Origin: Ypsolopha sequella
Lineage: Eukaryota; Arthropoda; Insecta; Lepidoptera; Ypsolophidae
Reading direction: 5' to 3'
Assembly: GCA_934047225.1 (NCBI GenBank)
Contig: OW203986.1
Coordinates: 14,387,221-14,451,220 of the forward strand
DNA: 64,000 nt
The notes under the pieces are model-generated. The model was not told the DNA's origin. It saw only the letters and a list, made by a program, of their open reading frames with translations, and searched no databases. A program made the position numbers and the translations under genes. Shown here in pieces: positions 35,801-40,454 of the stretch (position 1 is its first letter; every line of letters begins with the position of its first letter).

Positions 35801-37125
35801 TATTTTTTATTCATACTCAAATGTCATTCATTTAAAATCATTAGTTATAAGGTTGTATATATTTTATGTCATTTACTGTTTTTAATTCGACTGACGCCGG
35901 CCCCAAAGTGGGCCGAAATATATTTCGAAAATACTTTTTATATACTTAATGTTTTAATTAAACAAAAAATAAAATAAAATGATTTAAAAAGATAGGTATT
36001 CAATTAATAGAAAAGGTGATTCTCGTACGGAGTATCTTAACTTTAAATCTATTAAAACCTAAAATTACTTACACTATGCTACTGATGGTAAATGATAAAA
36101 GTTAAAACCCCGTTACTAGGTACAGGTATTAGGTTTTGTTAACCTTGAATTCAAGATTTATAACGCAAGAAAAGCGGTCAATCAATTACGTTGTTCACTT
36201 TATATCAGAAGTGGGATATCGTTTTTTTTTTTTGTGACAATGGCGTGAGATTATAATATGCAAATAGGTGGTTTTTTAACATTTTCAGGACACACTAAGT
36301 AGCTACTTTTCAAAGGAGAACAAAATCTTGGCAATACATGGACCTAACCAGATTCCACTGTGCCTACCTATTTTAATCAAAGTGAATGTTAGATAGACAG
36401 GAAATCAATTAATACCTACTGTGGGAATGGAAACTCATATCGGTGGAGAGGAGAGAAACCAGTTCTAAAGCCAATGTTTCACCTACTGGTGGTGAACATT
36501 GCAAATGAGCCAGTAAACAGACATTATATTTATCAAAAACTTACTAATGGTATCAACGGATACCTACTCAAATAAGTGCAGTTCCAGACCAAAACGCAAT
36601 AAAAAAAGACAAATCTTACTTTTATTCAAATTACCTAGAGGTACCTACTTAGCTTGAGGTTTTTTGCCTATGATTTTGTTGCTATGTTATTGGCAATTTT
36701 TTCTAGAATAGAGGCACAAAATAAATAATCATAGAGGACATTTGGCATTTTTGATGTAGTGTATGTAGGTCTAGGTAACCTATATCTTACGCACTTATCT
36801 GACTGTTCCTCTTCCTACATGTTTACATTGTCCTCCAAGTTAAGTTCTTCCTGGAAGGCCCGGGGATTAATATCCTTCCGAATACAAACAGAGTTCTGTC
36901 ATAATCTAACGAACCATTTATCACTTCTCTTATAAATTGACCTAATAGCTTGTTGATTGTTCTCAAAGGTCCTACAAGACCTTCGTTATGGAATAACAGT
37001 TGTTTTGTTCCCAACGTTCAGGGACCTAAAACGGTTGTTTGAACATTGGATTGGAACTTACTGCTAAACTTCTTGTATCCATTTCTGAACTTATTGCGCC
37101 ACCACTTGACGAAGTGGTATGCCAT
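11453..37125 (-). CDS. nkd: Naked cuticle (Nkd), Wnt-pathway antagonist; five coding exons
   Basis: Nkd is a cytoplasmic EF-hand protein that binds Dishevelled and dampens canonical Wnt/Wingless signalling; it is itself induced by Wnt. Exons on the minus strand are 37125-37062, 15235-15021, 13139-13029, 12945-12494 and 11816-11453. All introns are GT-AG with matching phases, giving about 401 residues. Landmarks in order: KWWRNKFRNGYKKFS (7-21), RASSQCSAPPDLL (37-49), LRFEELTCDV (90-99), EF-hand loop DLDGHGRMTKDD (120-131), YGSKTIQVRLTVVPED, a basic and His-rich stretch, LLEIIQANMEKNHRSFQTSR ending at 281, YLDLAG (328-333) and RSRSHDL (377). The RASSxCSAPPDLL and EF-hand blocks match fly and vertebrate Nkd closely. 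At 401 residues it is far shorter than Drosophila Nkd and nearer the vertebrate length. Intron 1 is 21.8 kb and transposon-rich. The gene identity is secure; the exact C-terminus is less certain. Confidence 0.92.
12494..12945 (-). CDS. nkd: nkd coding exon 4 (EF-hand exit helix, basic/His region)
   Basis: It starts DIAGIVSTIYESIGKSVTVP after TTTCCAG and runs in frame for 150 codons plus two bases to donor GTTAGT. After YGSKTIQVRLTVVPED come an Arg-rich tract, an acidic NSDDEQRDRLSPDDD tract, a Pro-rich stretch, HHRHPRREHRERKHTKKR and RRELLEIIQANMEKN. The basic cluster could serve as a nuclear signal, as reported for fly Nkd. The exon is clearly GC-rich against its surroundings. Confidence 0.92.
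13029..13139 (-). CDS. nkd: nkd coding exon 3 (EF-hand)
   Basis: 37 codons between CTTTCAG and GTAAGT: ELTCDVELQH ... VQFSFTLYDLDGHGRMTKD. The Ca-binding-type loop starts D-L-D-G-H-G-R with Asp, not Glu, at position 12 (first residue of exon 4), a deviation also typical of Nkd proteins, whose EF-hand mainly contacts Dishevelled. Too small to stand out as a minus-strand ORF. Confidence 0.9.
13140..15020 (-). other. nkd intron 2, with a GC-rich segment and a TTAA MITE
   Basis: Bases 13200-13350 are GC-rich (GGCGCCGGAGCGCGTCGG, CACCGCCGCCGCTCC) and contain CTTATCTTT (GATA-type) and CTATAAAAGG (TATA-type, plus strand). That could be an intronic enhancer or an alternative promoter; nothing coding was identified. 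A MITE occupies 13963-14373. The remainder is plain AT-rich sequence. Confidence 0.4.
13963..14373 (-). mobile_element. TTAA-flanked MITE, GGGGCTATGCGAA family, copy 1
   Basis: TTAA at 13959-13962 and 14374-14377 bracket the element. Ends GGCGCTATGCGAA and TTCGCATAGCCTC are inverted. Shared internal blocks: GAAATACACGGAAA, ACATGTTTGGATAA, AATTGTTGAAATGAGGTCTT, ATCCGCCCCTCTCGCACTG. Copies of opposite orientation are at 27885-28305 and 40693-41077. The TTAA target site suggests piggyBac-type mobilisation. It lies in nkd intron 2. Confidence 0.75.
15021..15235 (-). CDS. nkd: nkd coding exon 2
   Basis: After acceptor TTTCAG it adds TT to the split codon, then 71 codons: GTESERTDTEELVGRASSQC, SAPPDLL, a proline-rich stretch, then PRLRFE before donor GTAAATA. 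TDxEEL followed by RASSxCSAPPDLL is diagnostic for insect Nkd. It ends in phase 0. Confidence 0.9.
15480..16090 (+). repeat. Dispersed repeat interrupted by a retroposed insertion
   Basis: GTCCATCCGTCCGTCTGTCT, TTAGTAGTAGAAAGCTGTCA and GGCATGAGTATCCATGTGAC are in the order of the common lepidopteran LINE-derived repeat. The sequence resumes after the insertion with TTAAGGTTAAACGTCAGT, the end of the MITE family at 1259. Confidence 0.5.
15623..15941 (-). mobile_element. Retroposed 319 bp element with 12 bp target duplication
   Basis: ATGGTAACCAAT occurs exactly at 15611-15622 and 15942-15953. Between them lies a segment beginning CCATCCATCAGCC TAGTTCGTCCACTGCTGGAC, i.e. on the minus strand a body ending in a (GATG)n tail. 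This is the widespread lepidopteran repeat with GTCCAGCAGTGGACG near its 3' end. The long duplication and microsatellite-type tail indicate target-primed reverse transcription. Confidence 0.65.
16870..17360 (-). pseudogene. Non-LTR retrotransposon fragment, C-terminal part of reverse transcriptase ORF
   Basis: Minus-strand reading gives LERLQNLAIRFIFGLRKYDH, VSHFRKELKWLPIRLRRNVH, LSPAYLRERFEF and, after a frameshift near 17000, SRLWNALPHSIRD...FKKKLKAHYL. This order (LQ..A.RFIFG, LKWLPI, RLWN.LP..IR, FK..LK) is the C-terminal domain after the RT palm in CR1/Jockey-type LINEs. No catalytic palm remains. Broken by the frameshift, truncated at both ends, inside nkd intron 1. Confidence 0.75.
17870..18385. 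repeat. Repeat fragments (RTE-like and dispersed repeat 5' end)
   Basis: 17880-18000 carries TGTTTGTTCGCGCACATCTC ... ATCGTAGTGACCCTGGTCAA, also seen at 57040-57130. 18296-18385 is TTTTTAGGGTTCTGCACCCG ... GAGTTCAACTCGCACTTGCC, the inverted start of the 1034 repeat. Non-coding. Confidence 0.5.
19199..19815. mobile_element. 617 bp TA-flanked transposon, CAGTGTGTCCCTCG ends
   Basis: The left end CAGTGTGTCCCTCGTACAAG and right end CTTGTACGAGGGACACACTG are perfect 20 bp inverted repeats continuing imperfectly (GTGCACA.CCGAAA) and bordered by TATA/TA. The interior is A/T homopolymer-rich without transposase. Likely a non-autonomous Tc1/mariner relative. Confidence 0.75.
20649..21052. mobile_element. 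hAT-like MITE nested in P-like copy A
   Basis: GGGTGACG at 20641-20648 is repeated at 21053-21060. The 404 bp between begins AGGGTTGGATT and ends AATCCAACCCT (11 bp perfect inverted repeats). P-like copy B reads TTTAAATGGGTGACGCTCAC without interruption (complement near 62190-62210), which is the empty site. The 8 bp duplication and the (C)AGGGTTGG-type end fit the hAT superfamily. The core is rich in GTAGTATAATTATACTAC-type palindromes. Confidence 0.8.
21144..21245 (+). pseudogene. Truncated THAP zinc-finger start of a P-type transposase
   Basis: 33 codons from ATG: MPSCAFLKC (C-x4-C, the first half of a C2CH site), NTNKAKSVTFHIQKQCNRF, then TAG. In THAP proteins VTFH is followed by xFP and the distal Cys-x2-His; these are absent here. 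It lies 35 bp inside the right inverted end of the P-like element, so the rest of the transposase was lost by internal deletion. Confidence 0.55.
21835..22135 (-). repeat. Dispersed repeat, inverted copy of 9350-9602
   Basis: Contains AAGGGCGAAAAGGAATAAAT, AAACACGAGCGTAGCGAGTG, AACTTTCAATTATGATTGGC and CTGCAGGTTAGCCAACCATT, each the complement of the 9.4 kb copy. It extends slightly further than that copy on the right. Non-coding; class unknown. Confidence 0.65.
23124..24829 (+). mobile_element. 5'-truncated Jockey-type non-LTR retrotransposon
   Basis: A reverse-transcriptase ORF (from about 23130 to 24645) is followed by about 155 bp of 3' UTR and an A-rich tail (AATAAATAAATAAAAATAAA). The in-frame sequence upstream of 23155 still matches the family (LNALPPKRSVGPDG) until a stop at about 23121, so truncation is within about 20 bp of there; endonuclease and ORF1 are missing. 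A second 3' end of the same family is at 40455-40668. No clear target duplication was found. Confidence 0.85.
23128..24645 (+). CDS. Jockey-type reverse transcriptase, N-terminally truncated
   Basis: An intact frame of about 505 residues (the 496 beginning at 23155 plus upstream in-frame codons). RT motifs in order, numbered from 23155: VGPDGIPP (1-8), VIPVPKG...DYRPV (44-62), AQHGFRSGSST (91-101), YFDFRKAFDTVD (126-137, catalytic Asp), SGVSQGSNLGPLEF (183-196), LLFADDLKLY (213-222, catalytic FADD), then the thumb and a C-terminal RLECNAVVW...LEKIQNKFTRYLY domain typical of Jockey. The only odd core residue is Glu in LGPLEF, where Leu is usual. Without the endonuclease it cannot transpose by itself. 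The uninterrupted frame suggests a recent insertion in nkd intron 1. The GTG at 23155 is not a real start. Confidence 0.88.
   Translation, partial: LNALPPKRSVGPDGIPPFLARDCRTVLAGPLTYVFNLSLGSSAFPEKWKTTRVIPVPKGAGGSDVGDYRPVAVLCTFAKVFESALYNVVYDDVKAQLSDAQHGFRSGSSTTSNLLNFMSFIIPHVDQGIQVDAAYFDFRKAFDTVDNDVLLGKLAKAGCTAKTLRFFASYMKDRKQYVQYGNSVSEVYCTYSGVSQGSNLGPLEFIIMINDLPRVVENAGCLLFADDLKLYATVTCEEDHNCLQRDIEKVVAWGHENKLQFNIAKCNIISYSRSRSPSLHQYSMDGIEMGRVTSVRDLGVRLTSDLSFSEHIIDVCKKAFRTLGFVLRTANGFTSITAMKSLYNALVRSRLECNAVVWAPHEAKYNLMLEKIQNKFTRYLYMKLHGVYPKYPLMYPTLFVLGMVGYNKLEVRRDLTLASYLFKIWRGIECNPILLKMCKLRVPKGFLRVRSGRLFDVGSSRTNLHQKAPLTRALQLLNRIHDHTDIFLCSLSEFTRTALYIIFYV
24835..25658. repeat. Array of diverged 130-180 bp units (GTTCCCTAGGGACATAG)
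   Basis: Recurring phrases CACCAATATTATAA, TTTGGATGTAGGAGGTAATC, TGAAAATTCTTTCACT, CTATAGTTTGTTCC and GGGCAGTTCCCTAGGGACAT appear in the same order about five times with decay. Units resemble the common RTE/SINE-like repeat of arthropods. The array directly follows the Jockey tail. Non-coding. Confidence 0.6.
25659..25862. repeat. Exact tandem duplication of a 102 bp unit
   Basis: Bases 25659-25760 and 25761-25862 are identical by eye (GGTTAAGACTCTACACTTAG ... CAGACATTTAAAATAATT). The lack of any difference, inside an otherwise decayed array, means a recent duplication or an assembly artefact. Confidence 0.85.
26221..26490. promoter_or_regulatory. Candidate intronic Wnt-response region of nkd (TCF sites)
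   Basis: CCTTTGATG at 26241-26249 fits the insect TCF/Pangolin consensus SCTTTGATS. A second site, CTTTGATC, is on the minus strand at 26473-26480. The intervening 230 bp is non-repetitive and GC-richer than its surroundings, with CGACGACGATGAGGCG. Drosophila nkd has an intronic Wnt enhancer (IntE), so position and motif agree. No GCCGCC helper is adjacent, so confidence is moderate at best. Confidence 0.35.
26649..27148 (+). mobile_element. hAT transposon remnant (ZBED/Charlie-like) with 8 bp target duplication
   Basis: Ends CAGCGTTTCTTAACCTGTGG and its counterpart AAAAAGGTTAAGAAACGCTG are inverted, continuing as GTCCGCGGACCCC. TGTTAGAG (26641-26648) and TGTTAGAA (27149-27156) are the 8 bp duplication with one change. 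Inside, 26740-26917 encodes AYLCEKAFSALVYTKNKYRN followed by RLKVESDLKLQLSS, the C-terminal dimerisation region of hAT transposases. Everything upstream in the transposase was deleted. Confidence 0.85.
26740..26919 (+). pseudogene. hAT transposase C-terminal fragment
   Basis: About 60 residues, ending at a natural stop: LLLFSTAYLCEKAFSALVYT, KNKYRNRLKVESDLKLQLSS, NINPNITNLVVKKRHQPSH. The CE.xFS.L...KN..RNRL......LRL pattern is the conserved hAT C-terminal (hATC) block. No DDE catalytic residues remain, so it is inactive. Confidence 0.8.
27885..28305 (+). mobile_element. TTAA-flanked MITE, GGGGCTATGCGAA family, copy 2
   Basis: TTAA at 27881-27884 and 28306-28309; ends GGGGCTATGCGAA and TTCGCCATATCGCC. 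It shares the internal blocks AGTGCGAGAGGGGCGGATTC, GAGGAGAAAAAGTGTGTTTG and CATGAAATACACAGAAAAGA with the other copies. The ORF through it has no homologue and is incidental. Confidence 0.75.
28679..29042 (-). repeat. Left terminal arm of the Penelope-like element (3' end)
   Basis: Identical apart from a few bases to the complement of 35617-35979. It contains a poly(A)-like string, GGCCACCCTGCGGGTACTTT and the ribozyme-like hairpin at 28741-28768. A 61-codon ORF in each arm is not a gene. Confidence 0.85.
29103..31391 (-). CDS. Penelope-like RT with GIY-YIG endonuclease (C-terminal 95 percent of the ORF)
   Basis: 762 codons as an open frame, of which roughly residues 18-762 belong to the element. 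LTPTDKAVINKGLSFCPT (20-37) is the usual N-terminal Penelope block. RT palm motifs: AIDAVSLYTNIP (291-302, catalytic Asp), GTAMGTRMAPSYANIFMG (353-370) and RRFIDDIFMIW (388-398, catalytic DD). An Asn-rich linker (524-549) follows, then a CxxC-type RRPRCKTC (628-635), and the GIY-YIG nuclease at 666-695 (CIYLLECRHCSAFYVGETRN), with a conserved Arg in the following helix. All catalytic residues are present and the frame is uninterrupted, so the break is the upstream insertion at residue 17/18 only. The first 17 residues are read-through of the insertion. Confidence 0.9.
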   Translation of the reverse strand: MQQNHPKADILFLFVFSFPLTPTDKAVINKGLSFCPTKKIDRIKLINYFVEFGRKLRWKHFWNTHPHQNTDNTNAALTKFKPLSSNEPPQLPTNHPIEIFMANILSRLSDDRYISTLQTKTDNLTHEERKSIRKLERNDNIIILPSDKGSATVILNKNDYDNEGLRQLTDSTFYKRTPSDPCSQIVENVRDFLHTKGTNEGLSEADIKLMIPSHPRTPHFYMLPKIHKENNPGRPIVASYNAPTEIISAFIDYHLQPIIQNLESHIKDTNHFLNIIHSLQLPTDKNFLLVAIDAVSLYTNIPHDTGLSALRSYLNKRPIPHQPSTEFLVELAELTLKNNYFSFKNEFYHQIKGTAMGTRMAPSYANIFMGSVENTFLLSEPYKPLVWRRFIDDIFMIWPHSRNSLTTFLERLNNCSPLKFTHTISTDTITFLDVDLTIKENNQIHTSVHFKETNKMQYLHYHSCHPPHTKKSIPYSLSLRGRRICNTQNALNNYQNKIHDGLLRRDYPDHFLRKHIFNRPRFHQNNNININNYTNTNNNNHNSNNNNIKQNQIRLITTYFHGSQKLKTLITDHLPILQQNDETKNLLPNNPQICYRQNPNLKSIFTKTKQQPVQITNIITSPGTSPCRRPRCKTCAIINTDTQIKTHHTTSTYKAQPNTNCKTKNCIYLLECRHCSAFYVGETRNELHIRINHHRHTSTIHNNNLPIPIHVRSHNQTFNNCFTVRIIKSFHPPLTDIKLRTWESSYIWSLGAHYGPGLNKHH
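31344..35105. mobile_element. Composite insertion of about 3.76 kb inside the Penelope ORF
   Basis: The interruption falls between NLSS and FPLTPT of the Penelope protein. It contains a large imperfect palindrome (next entry), two direct copies of a 35 bp phrase (TATTCATTTTCCA...CCACGTTA at 31450 and 31608), and GAGTGAGATAAATAGTGACG-type short repeats at 34460-34590. No protein domain was recognised. Terminal repeats and a clear target duplication were not found (a GAA trinucleotide at best). Confidence 0.5.
32150..33910. repeat. Large imperfect inverted repeat (arms about 570 bp) with an inner palindrome
   Basis: The left arm 32150-32730 (GGGATAAATCGCCAAGCATT, CTCTTTTAGGATTAATTTGT, ACAAGGTTTTCCTTAAGAGG) is matched in reverse at 33400-33910. 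Arm identity is about 80-85 percent by eye. The 670 bp spacer holds a separate palindrome (about 33120-33390, arms with TATGCATTAACATATTTTTA) whose centre is offset, so it is probably a later insertion. Confidence 0.65.
35106..35534 (-). pseudogene. N-terminal piece of the Penelope-like ORF, separated by insertion
   Basis: From a Met at 35534 (MPPIIRYNMMLTNHSNALNT) the frame runs to NDIVNLSS at 35106 and then leaves the element (VYLRV, stop). In the family an NLSS-type end is directly followed by F-P-L-T-P-T, which is exactly what resumes at 31340. Leu/Lys-rich helices precede it. The ORF can be read further upstream into an A-tract and the terminal arm, but that is not expected to be coding. 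Confidence 0.7.
35617..35979 (+). repeat. Right terminal arm of the Penelope-like element (inverted partial copy)
   Basis: Joined to the N-terminal ORF region through an approximately 20 bp T tract (35592-35609), i.e. an A tract on the element's sense strand. The arrangement is that of a 5'-truncated copy in opposite orientation abutting the full copy. Confidence 0.85.
35891..35918 (+). ncRNA. Hammerhead-like core in Penelope arm (second copy 28741-28768, minus strand)
   Basis: CTGACG (35891-35896), a GGCCC/GGGCC stem with loop CAAAGT (35899-35914), then GAAA (35915-35918): the order CUGANG - stem II - GAAA of a hammerhead ribozyme. Against it, the base after CTGACG is C where A is standard, and the stem III partner with a UH cleavage site is only approximate (TATATTTCGAAAATAC). 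Penelope-like elements are known to carry hammerheads in their terminal repeats. Both arms keep the motif unchanged. Confidence 0.4.
37062..37125 (-). CDS. nkd: nkd coding exon 1 (start codon)
   Basis: ATG at 37125-37123 in the context CCCCCATGG opens 21 codons, MAYHFVKWWRNKFRNGYKKFS, plus one base before donor GTAAGT at 37061. Fly Nkd starts with the same VKWWK.K...GYK.FS block. An in-frame ATG 17 codons upstream (37176) exists, but the homology begins at the inner one. No N-terminal MGxxxS myristoylation motif is present, unlike vertebrate NKD. The split codon A+TT gives Ile at the exon 2 junction. Confidence 0.85.
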
Positions 37126-38080
37126 GGGGGCGTCAGCGGCGGGTGCCGGCACTCTCAACGTTTCGTAGCACGTCATACGCTGCGCTCACGCACGCATCCC
37201 GCACACTTCAAAAGGTACCGCTCGTAACGTCAATCCAGAGGGCACAGGGAATAAAACTGTTACCACTGCCACTGCACTAATAGGTATTCACTAACACAGA
37301 ACACGAGTTTCATCCGCAATTTGTGTTTACGAAGTTTGTGACCCAGTTGCCCGCGTGAGTGAGAACGCAATGGGGAAACGAACAACCGTCCTACGTGCGC
37401 GTGGTTGAGTGACTGATAGACTCACTCGCCAAGTCGCCACTGTCGCCAGTGTTGCCAGCCAGTTTGTCAAAAGTTACCTGAAATAGAAAAAAAAGTAACC
37501 TTTTCTTATGAAAAATAACCTTTTATATTTTTTTCCAGTAGTAAGGTTGCAGTAACTTACAGAATTATGGATAATTTTGTAGGGTTTTCCATTGTAAGTT
37601 TCATTTTGCCAGCTACTGCAAACTAAACACCTGAAAATAAGGACATAAAATTGAGTATGACCAAGTTCCCGCCGCGCCGTTGTTGAAGTGAGTACCAGGC
37701 AGACAGGCGTGTCAAATCAAACTAATTAAGTACAGTGTTTAGCAAATTTGTACACATACCTAGTTTTCAGCTCTTTTTATCAAGCAAATCACAAAAGTGT
37801 TGATTCGGTGCAATACGACTTAACGTATTTCACAGAACTAACCTTATTTTAAGCGTCCTGACTTTGTCTTTTCGATACAGAAAGAAAAAGACAGAACGCT
37901 TAAATTAAGTTTAGTCCTGTCAAATAAGTTAAATTATTTTACACCGAACAAACACTAAACTTCATTCACTAAACTTGAACAAACTTGTTGATTGATCGAG
38001 CGAGTAAGCGAGACGCTTTGATATTTGTGATTTGGTATGTATTAGTGTGAGCGAGAGAGAAAGACCTGAGTTGCACTGTA
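37126..38080 (-). promoter_or_regulatory. Proximal upstream region of nkd (5' UTR/promoter candidate)
   Basis: 37126-37440 is GC/CpG-rich and contains no repeat I recognise, fitting a 5' UTR or core promoter. Further upstream is a GAGA-type purine run GAGCGAGAGAGAAAGAC (about 38050) and one near-consensus TCF site GCTTTGATA at 38015-38023. No TATA box or initiator could be assigned. A small MITE at 37834-37920 lies between. The transcription start is unknown; a further upstream non-coding exon is possible. Confidence 0.35.
37834..37920. mobile_element. Small foldback MITE (GGACTAAACTTAATTTAAGCG ends)
   Basis: The left arm AACTAACCTTATTTTAAGCG pairs with CGCTTAAATTAAGTTTAGTC; the centre has GTCTTTTCGATACAGAAAG. 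An almost perfect copy is at 62790-62875 and a half copy at 57560-57625. Confidence 0.6.
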
Positions 38081-39290
38081 GGGGTGCCATATTTCAGGAT
38101 TTGTCCTGTGATCTGGGGATTTTTAGGCTCTTCTCAGGACTGCGGCCGGATTTTTTAGAATTTTCAATAAAATAGAGTAGAGTTTTCAGATCTTTTTTAT
38201 TAAAAAATAAATAATATTCCTCTTTATATAGAAGCTAATTTAAAAATCAGCTTTGGTCATGTGAATTGCACAAATAAAATCAACACTTAAAATCTATGCA
38301 ACCTATTCTAATCATCAGTTTTATCATATTTATTTCGCGACGATACCTTTTTAAGTAAACTTTTGTCTTTTAACACTGTTCTATAAAATGTTTCAGACGT
38401 TAAACTCTTCAATTTATACTGTGTTAAAAGTAAAGCTCAGATTGAAGACACCGTTAGTTGGTTTCTTTCATTCGACCATTGAGCCCCCATGATAAAAAAA
38501 AATCTTTCTACGTTTGCATTCTGGGATCTCTGGTAAATTACGTTTGTCTGCGAATTTGCAAAATTCAAGAAAATCTCGGGATTTTTCAACGAAAATCAGG
38601 CTTCTTTTCCGGACTTTTAAATTTTCTATCTGGCAACTTGCACTACAATATAGTTAAAACTTTTTAGGAGTTGTACTACAATAGTATTAAAACTTGCGTG
38701 AACTGACATACTAAATTATTATTACATGCGTTACGTTACTAGAGTACATTTCATATGCCGTAATGTTGGCATCAACGACGCGTAAACGAGATGATTGGAT
38801 AAATGAAATTTTCTGTTTATGAATAGGGTGATATAAACGCTTCCAACGTTATTTTTTAAAACGCACTATGACAAAACAAAAAAGGGGCATTCATAAACCA
38901 TAAACCTTGTAAAAATCTCCAGATTTTGACAATTTTTATGCTTTTTTCCCCGAAGTAAGAAAAAGACAATTTAACTATTATTGAATTATCAATACAGTTT
39001 ATCAGTTTAATTTACTATCAACATTTCAGTAAGTTTAAACAGTCATAAATAGCGTCAATTTTTAAAAAATCTAAGTCGAAATAGAAAAATGTTTTACGAA
39101 AAATGTTTATTATTTGTTGCTAGCAGCGATTGAGAACTGCTCACTACATTCTAAACCCAAAATTCGTCCCAAATAACTTTCCCTTAATAAATTCCCTAAA
39201 TAGTTACTTACCTCTAAGAAATACCCTAAATGATTTTAAACCTTGAAAATTTCTCTAAACATGAAAAATTACCCTAAATTTAGGGGAAAA
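38081..39290. other. AT-rich upstream DNA; nothing recognised
   Basis: No gene, transposon end or clear repeat was seen. 39170-39290 has a run of similar phrases (ATTCCCTAAATAGTTAC, AAATACCCTAAATGA, ATTACCCTAAATTTAGGGG), a decayed short-period repeat. Confidence 0.4.
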
Positions 39291-39295
39291 TATCC

Positions 39296-39460
39296 TAAGG
39301 TGGGAGCACTGCCACGAGCGGGTGGTGGGCAGGTGAGGAGGGGAGCAAGAGAGCGGCTGGGCGCGGGGGGTGGGCGGGCGCTTGAAGCGCGGCGCGGCGG
39401 CGGCAGCGGGGCGGTCGGTCGGTCCAGGTCTCGTCGCAGAGCAAACAAGAGCAATTTCGG
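39296..39460. promoter_or_regulatory. GC-rich CpG island-like block upstream of nkd
   Basis: About 165 bp of very high GC (GGGCGCGGGGGGTGGGCGGG, GCGCGGCGCGGCGGCGGCAG) with sharp borders in AT-rich DNA, 2.2 kb upstream of the nkd start codon. Open frames on both strands are composition artefacts. It could be the distal promoter or a non-coding first exon of nkd. Confidence 0.3.
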
Positions 39461-40177
39461 GTAACTTGGGTACTGCCACTGAGTATCATTTAATCACTCA
39501 TTACTTACATCTTATATAAATTGGATTTTTAGGCCGGCTAGAAAATCTAGTTATTTCTTCTCCTGCAGCAGCCTTTGCGATCTTCTTTCTCCGATTGTCT
39601 GTCTTGCTTGTTTGTGCTACTCCATGCTCCAACCTCCAGGGAAAACCAACCCAATTTATAGAAGTTAAGCTAAGTACCAACCTAAAAATAAGGCATTGAA
39701 ATTTGAAGTGCAAGCAATGGAGTAGGTTGCTTGAAGCCTAACTTGAAATCCCTGAAGCCTAACTTCTCTATGCACCCACCATTAATTTTCAATTGTACAA
39801 AAAGTTAGATGCCCTTTTCATTTCTCTATGTCAATAAGCCGATGCACTATTTTTGGATAAACTGTTTTTGACAATATTGGCCTTATTACACGACAAAAAT
39901 AAGGCCAGTTTTTTCTAACATTTCCTGCTGTACGTACGTATGTAGCCCGAAAATAAAATAGTGAAGCACGCCAAGCATGGGATTCAAATTCAAATATTAA
40001 AATATTTATATGTCATCTAAAATAAAGATTAATAACATTAAATTAATTAATATAATGGTATATATGTATAACATTATATTATGTTAATAACATTACTTAT
40101 ATTGTTGCAAATAATTACGTGTCAATGAGTTTGTGTAATATATATTTATGAAAGTTTGTTACTAAAGTAATTCAGGC

Positions 40178-40275
40178 CCCGTAACATAATGTTTAATAAC
40201 TTGGTTGAATCACAGGTGCGGGGAGTGTGACACGATGTTTTTCACGCTCCTCACACCTGTATTCAACTAAAGCTA
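40178..40275. mobile_element. Palindromic MITE, CCGTAGCATA family, copy 2 (shortened)
   Basis: GTAACATAATGTTTAATAAC, GGTTGAATCACAGGTGCGGG and GAGTGTGACACGATGTTTTT are followed by the complementary arm CACGCTCCTCACACCTGTAT. It has lost part of the right arm relative to 11128-11283. Confidence 0.6.
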
Positions 40276-40454
40276 ACTTACAGTTTGTAGACATTTTTTT
40301 TTAAACCATTACCACTACCTATGTAATAGCCGCTGAATTGAAGACAATTTATTTGGCGTTTCGTGAACAAAAAATTCATTTTGACGGGATTGGACCTTAG
40401 GATCCAGGGATGGATTGACGAGATTATTGATGAAAGATTTTTGGGAGGGACCCC

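Larger units (their letters stand above)
28640..35979 (-). mobile_element. Penelope-like retroelement with head-to-head terminal copies, split by an insertion
   Basis: An exact 15 bp target duplication TGATTTAAAAAGATA (28625-28639 and 35980-35994) brackets 7.34 kb. Near-identical arms of about 363 bp lie in opposite orientation at 28679-29042 and 35617-35979. The element reads leftwards: N-terminal ORF (35534-35106), an unrelated insertion of about 3.76 kb (31344-35105), then the RT and GIY-YIG ORF (31343-29103). A 38 bp extension (28640-28677) is present only at the left. Inverted partial copies (pseudo-LTRs) and variable extensions are a known trait of Penelope-like elements. It lies in nkd intron 1, on the same strand as nkd. 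Confidence 0.88.
15236..37061 (-). other. nkd intron 1 (21.8 kb)
   Basis: A single intron joined by GTAAGT at 37061 and TTTCAG ending at 15236. It is mostly transposon sequence listed separately (15.6, 16.9-17.4, 19.2-19.8, 20.4-21.3, 21.8-22.1, 23.1-25.9, 26.6-27.1, 27.9-28.3, 28.6-36.0 kb). Stretches without a recognised feature: 22136-23100 (a GC-rich patch at about 22480-22530), 25870-26220, 27160-27880, 28310-28620 and 36000-37060. No independent host gene was seen inside it. Confidence 0.75.

Noticed and set aside
37126..37176. Alternative nkd start 17 codons upstream (ATG at 37176)
   Set aside because: In frame and open, but homology to fly Nkd begins at the ATG at 37125, and the extension is GC-rich without recognisable motifs. 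Not excluded.
39243..39489. Several overlapping ORFs rich in Arg, Gly and Pro
   Set aside because: Composition artefacts of a GC-rich block: open on four frames at once, no motif.
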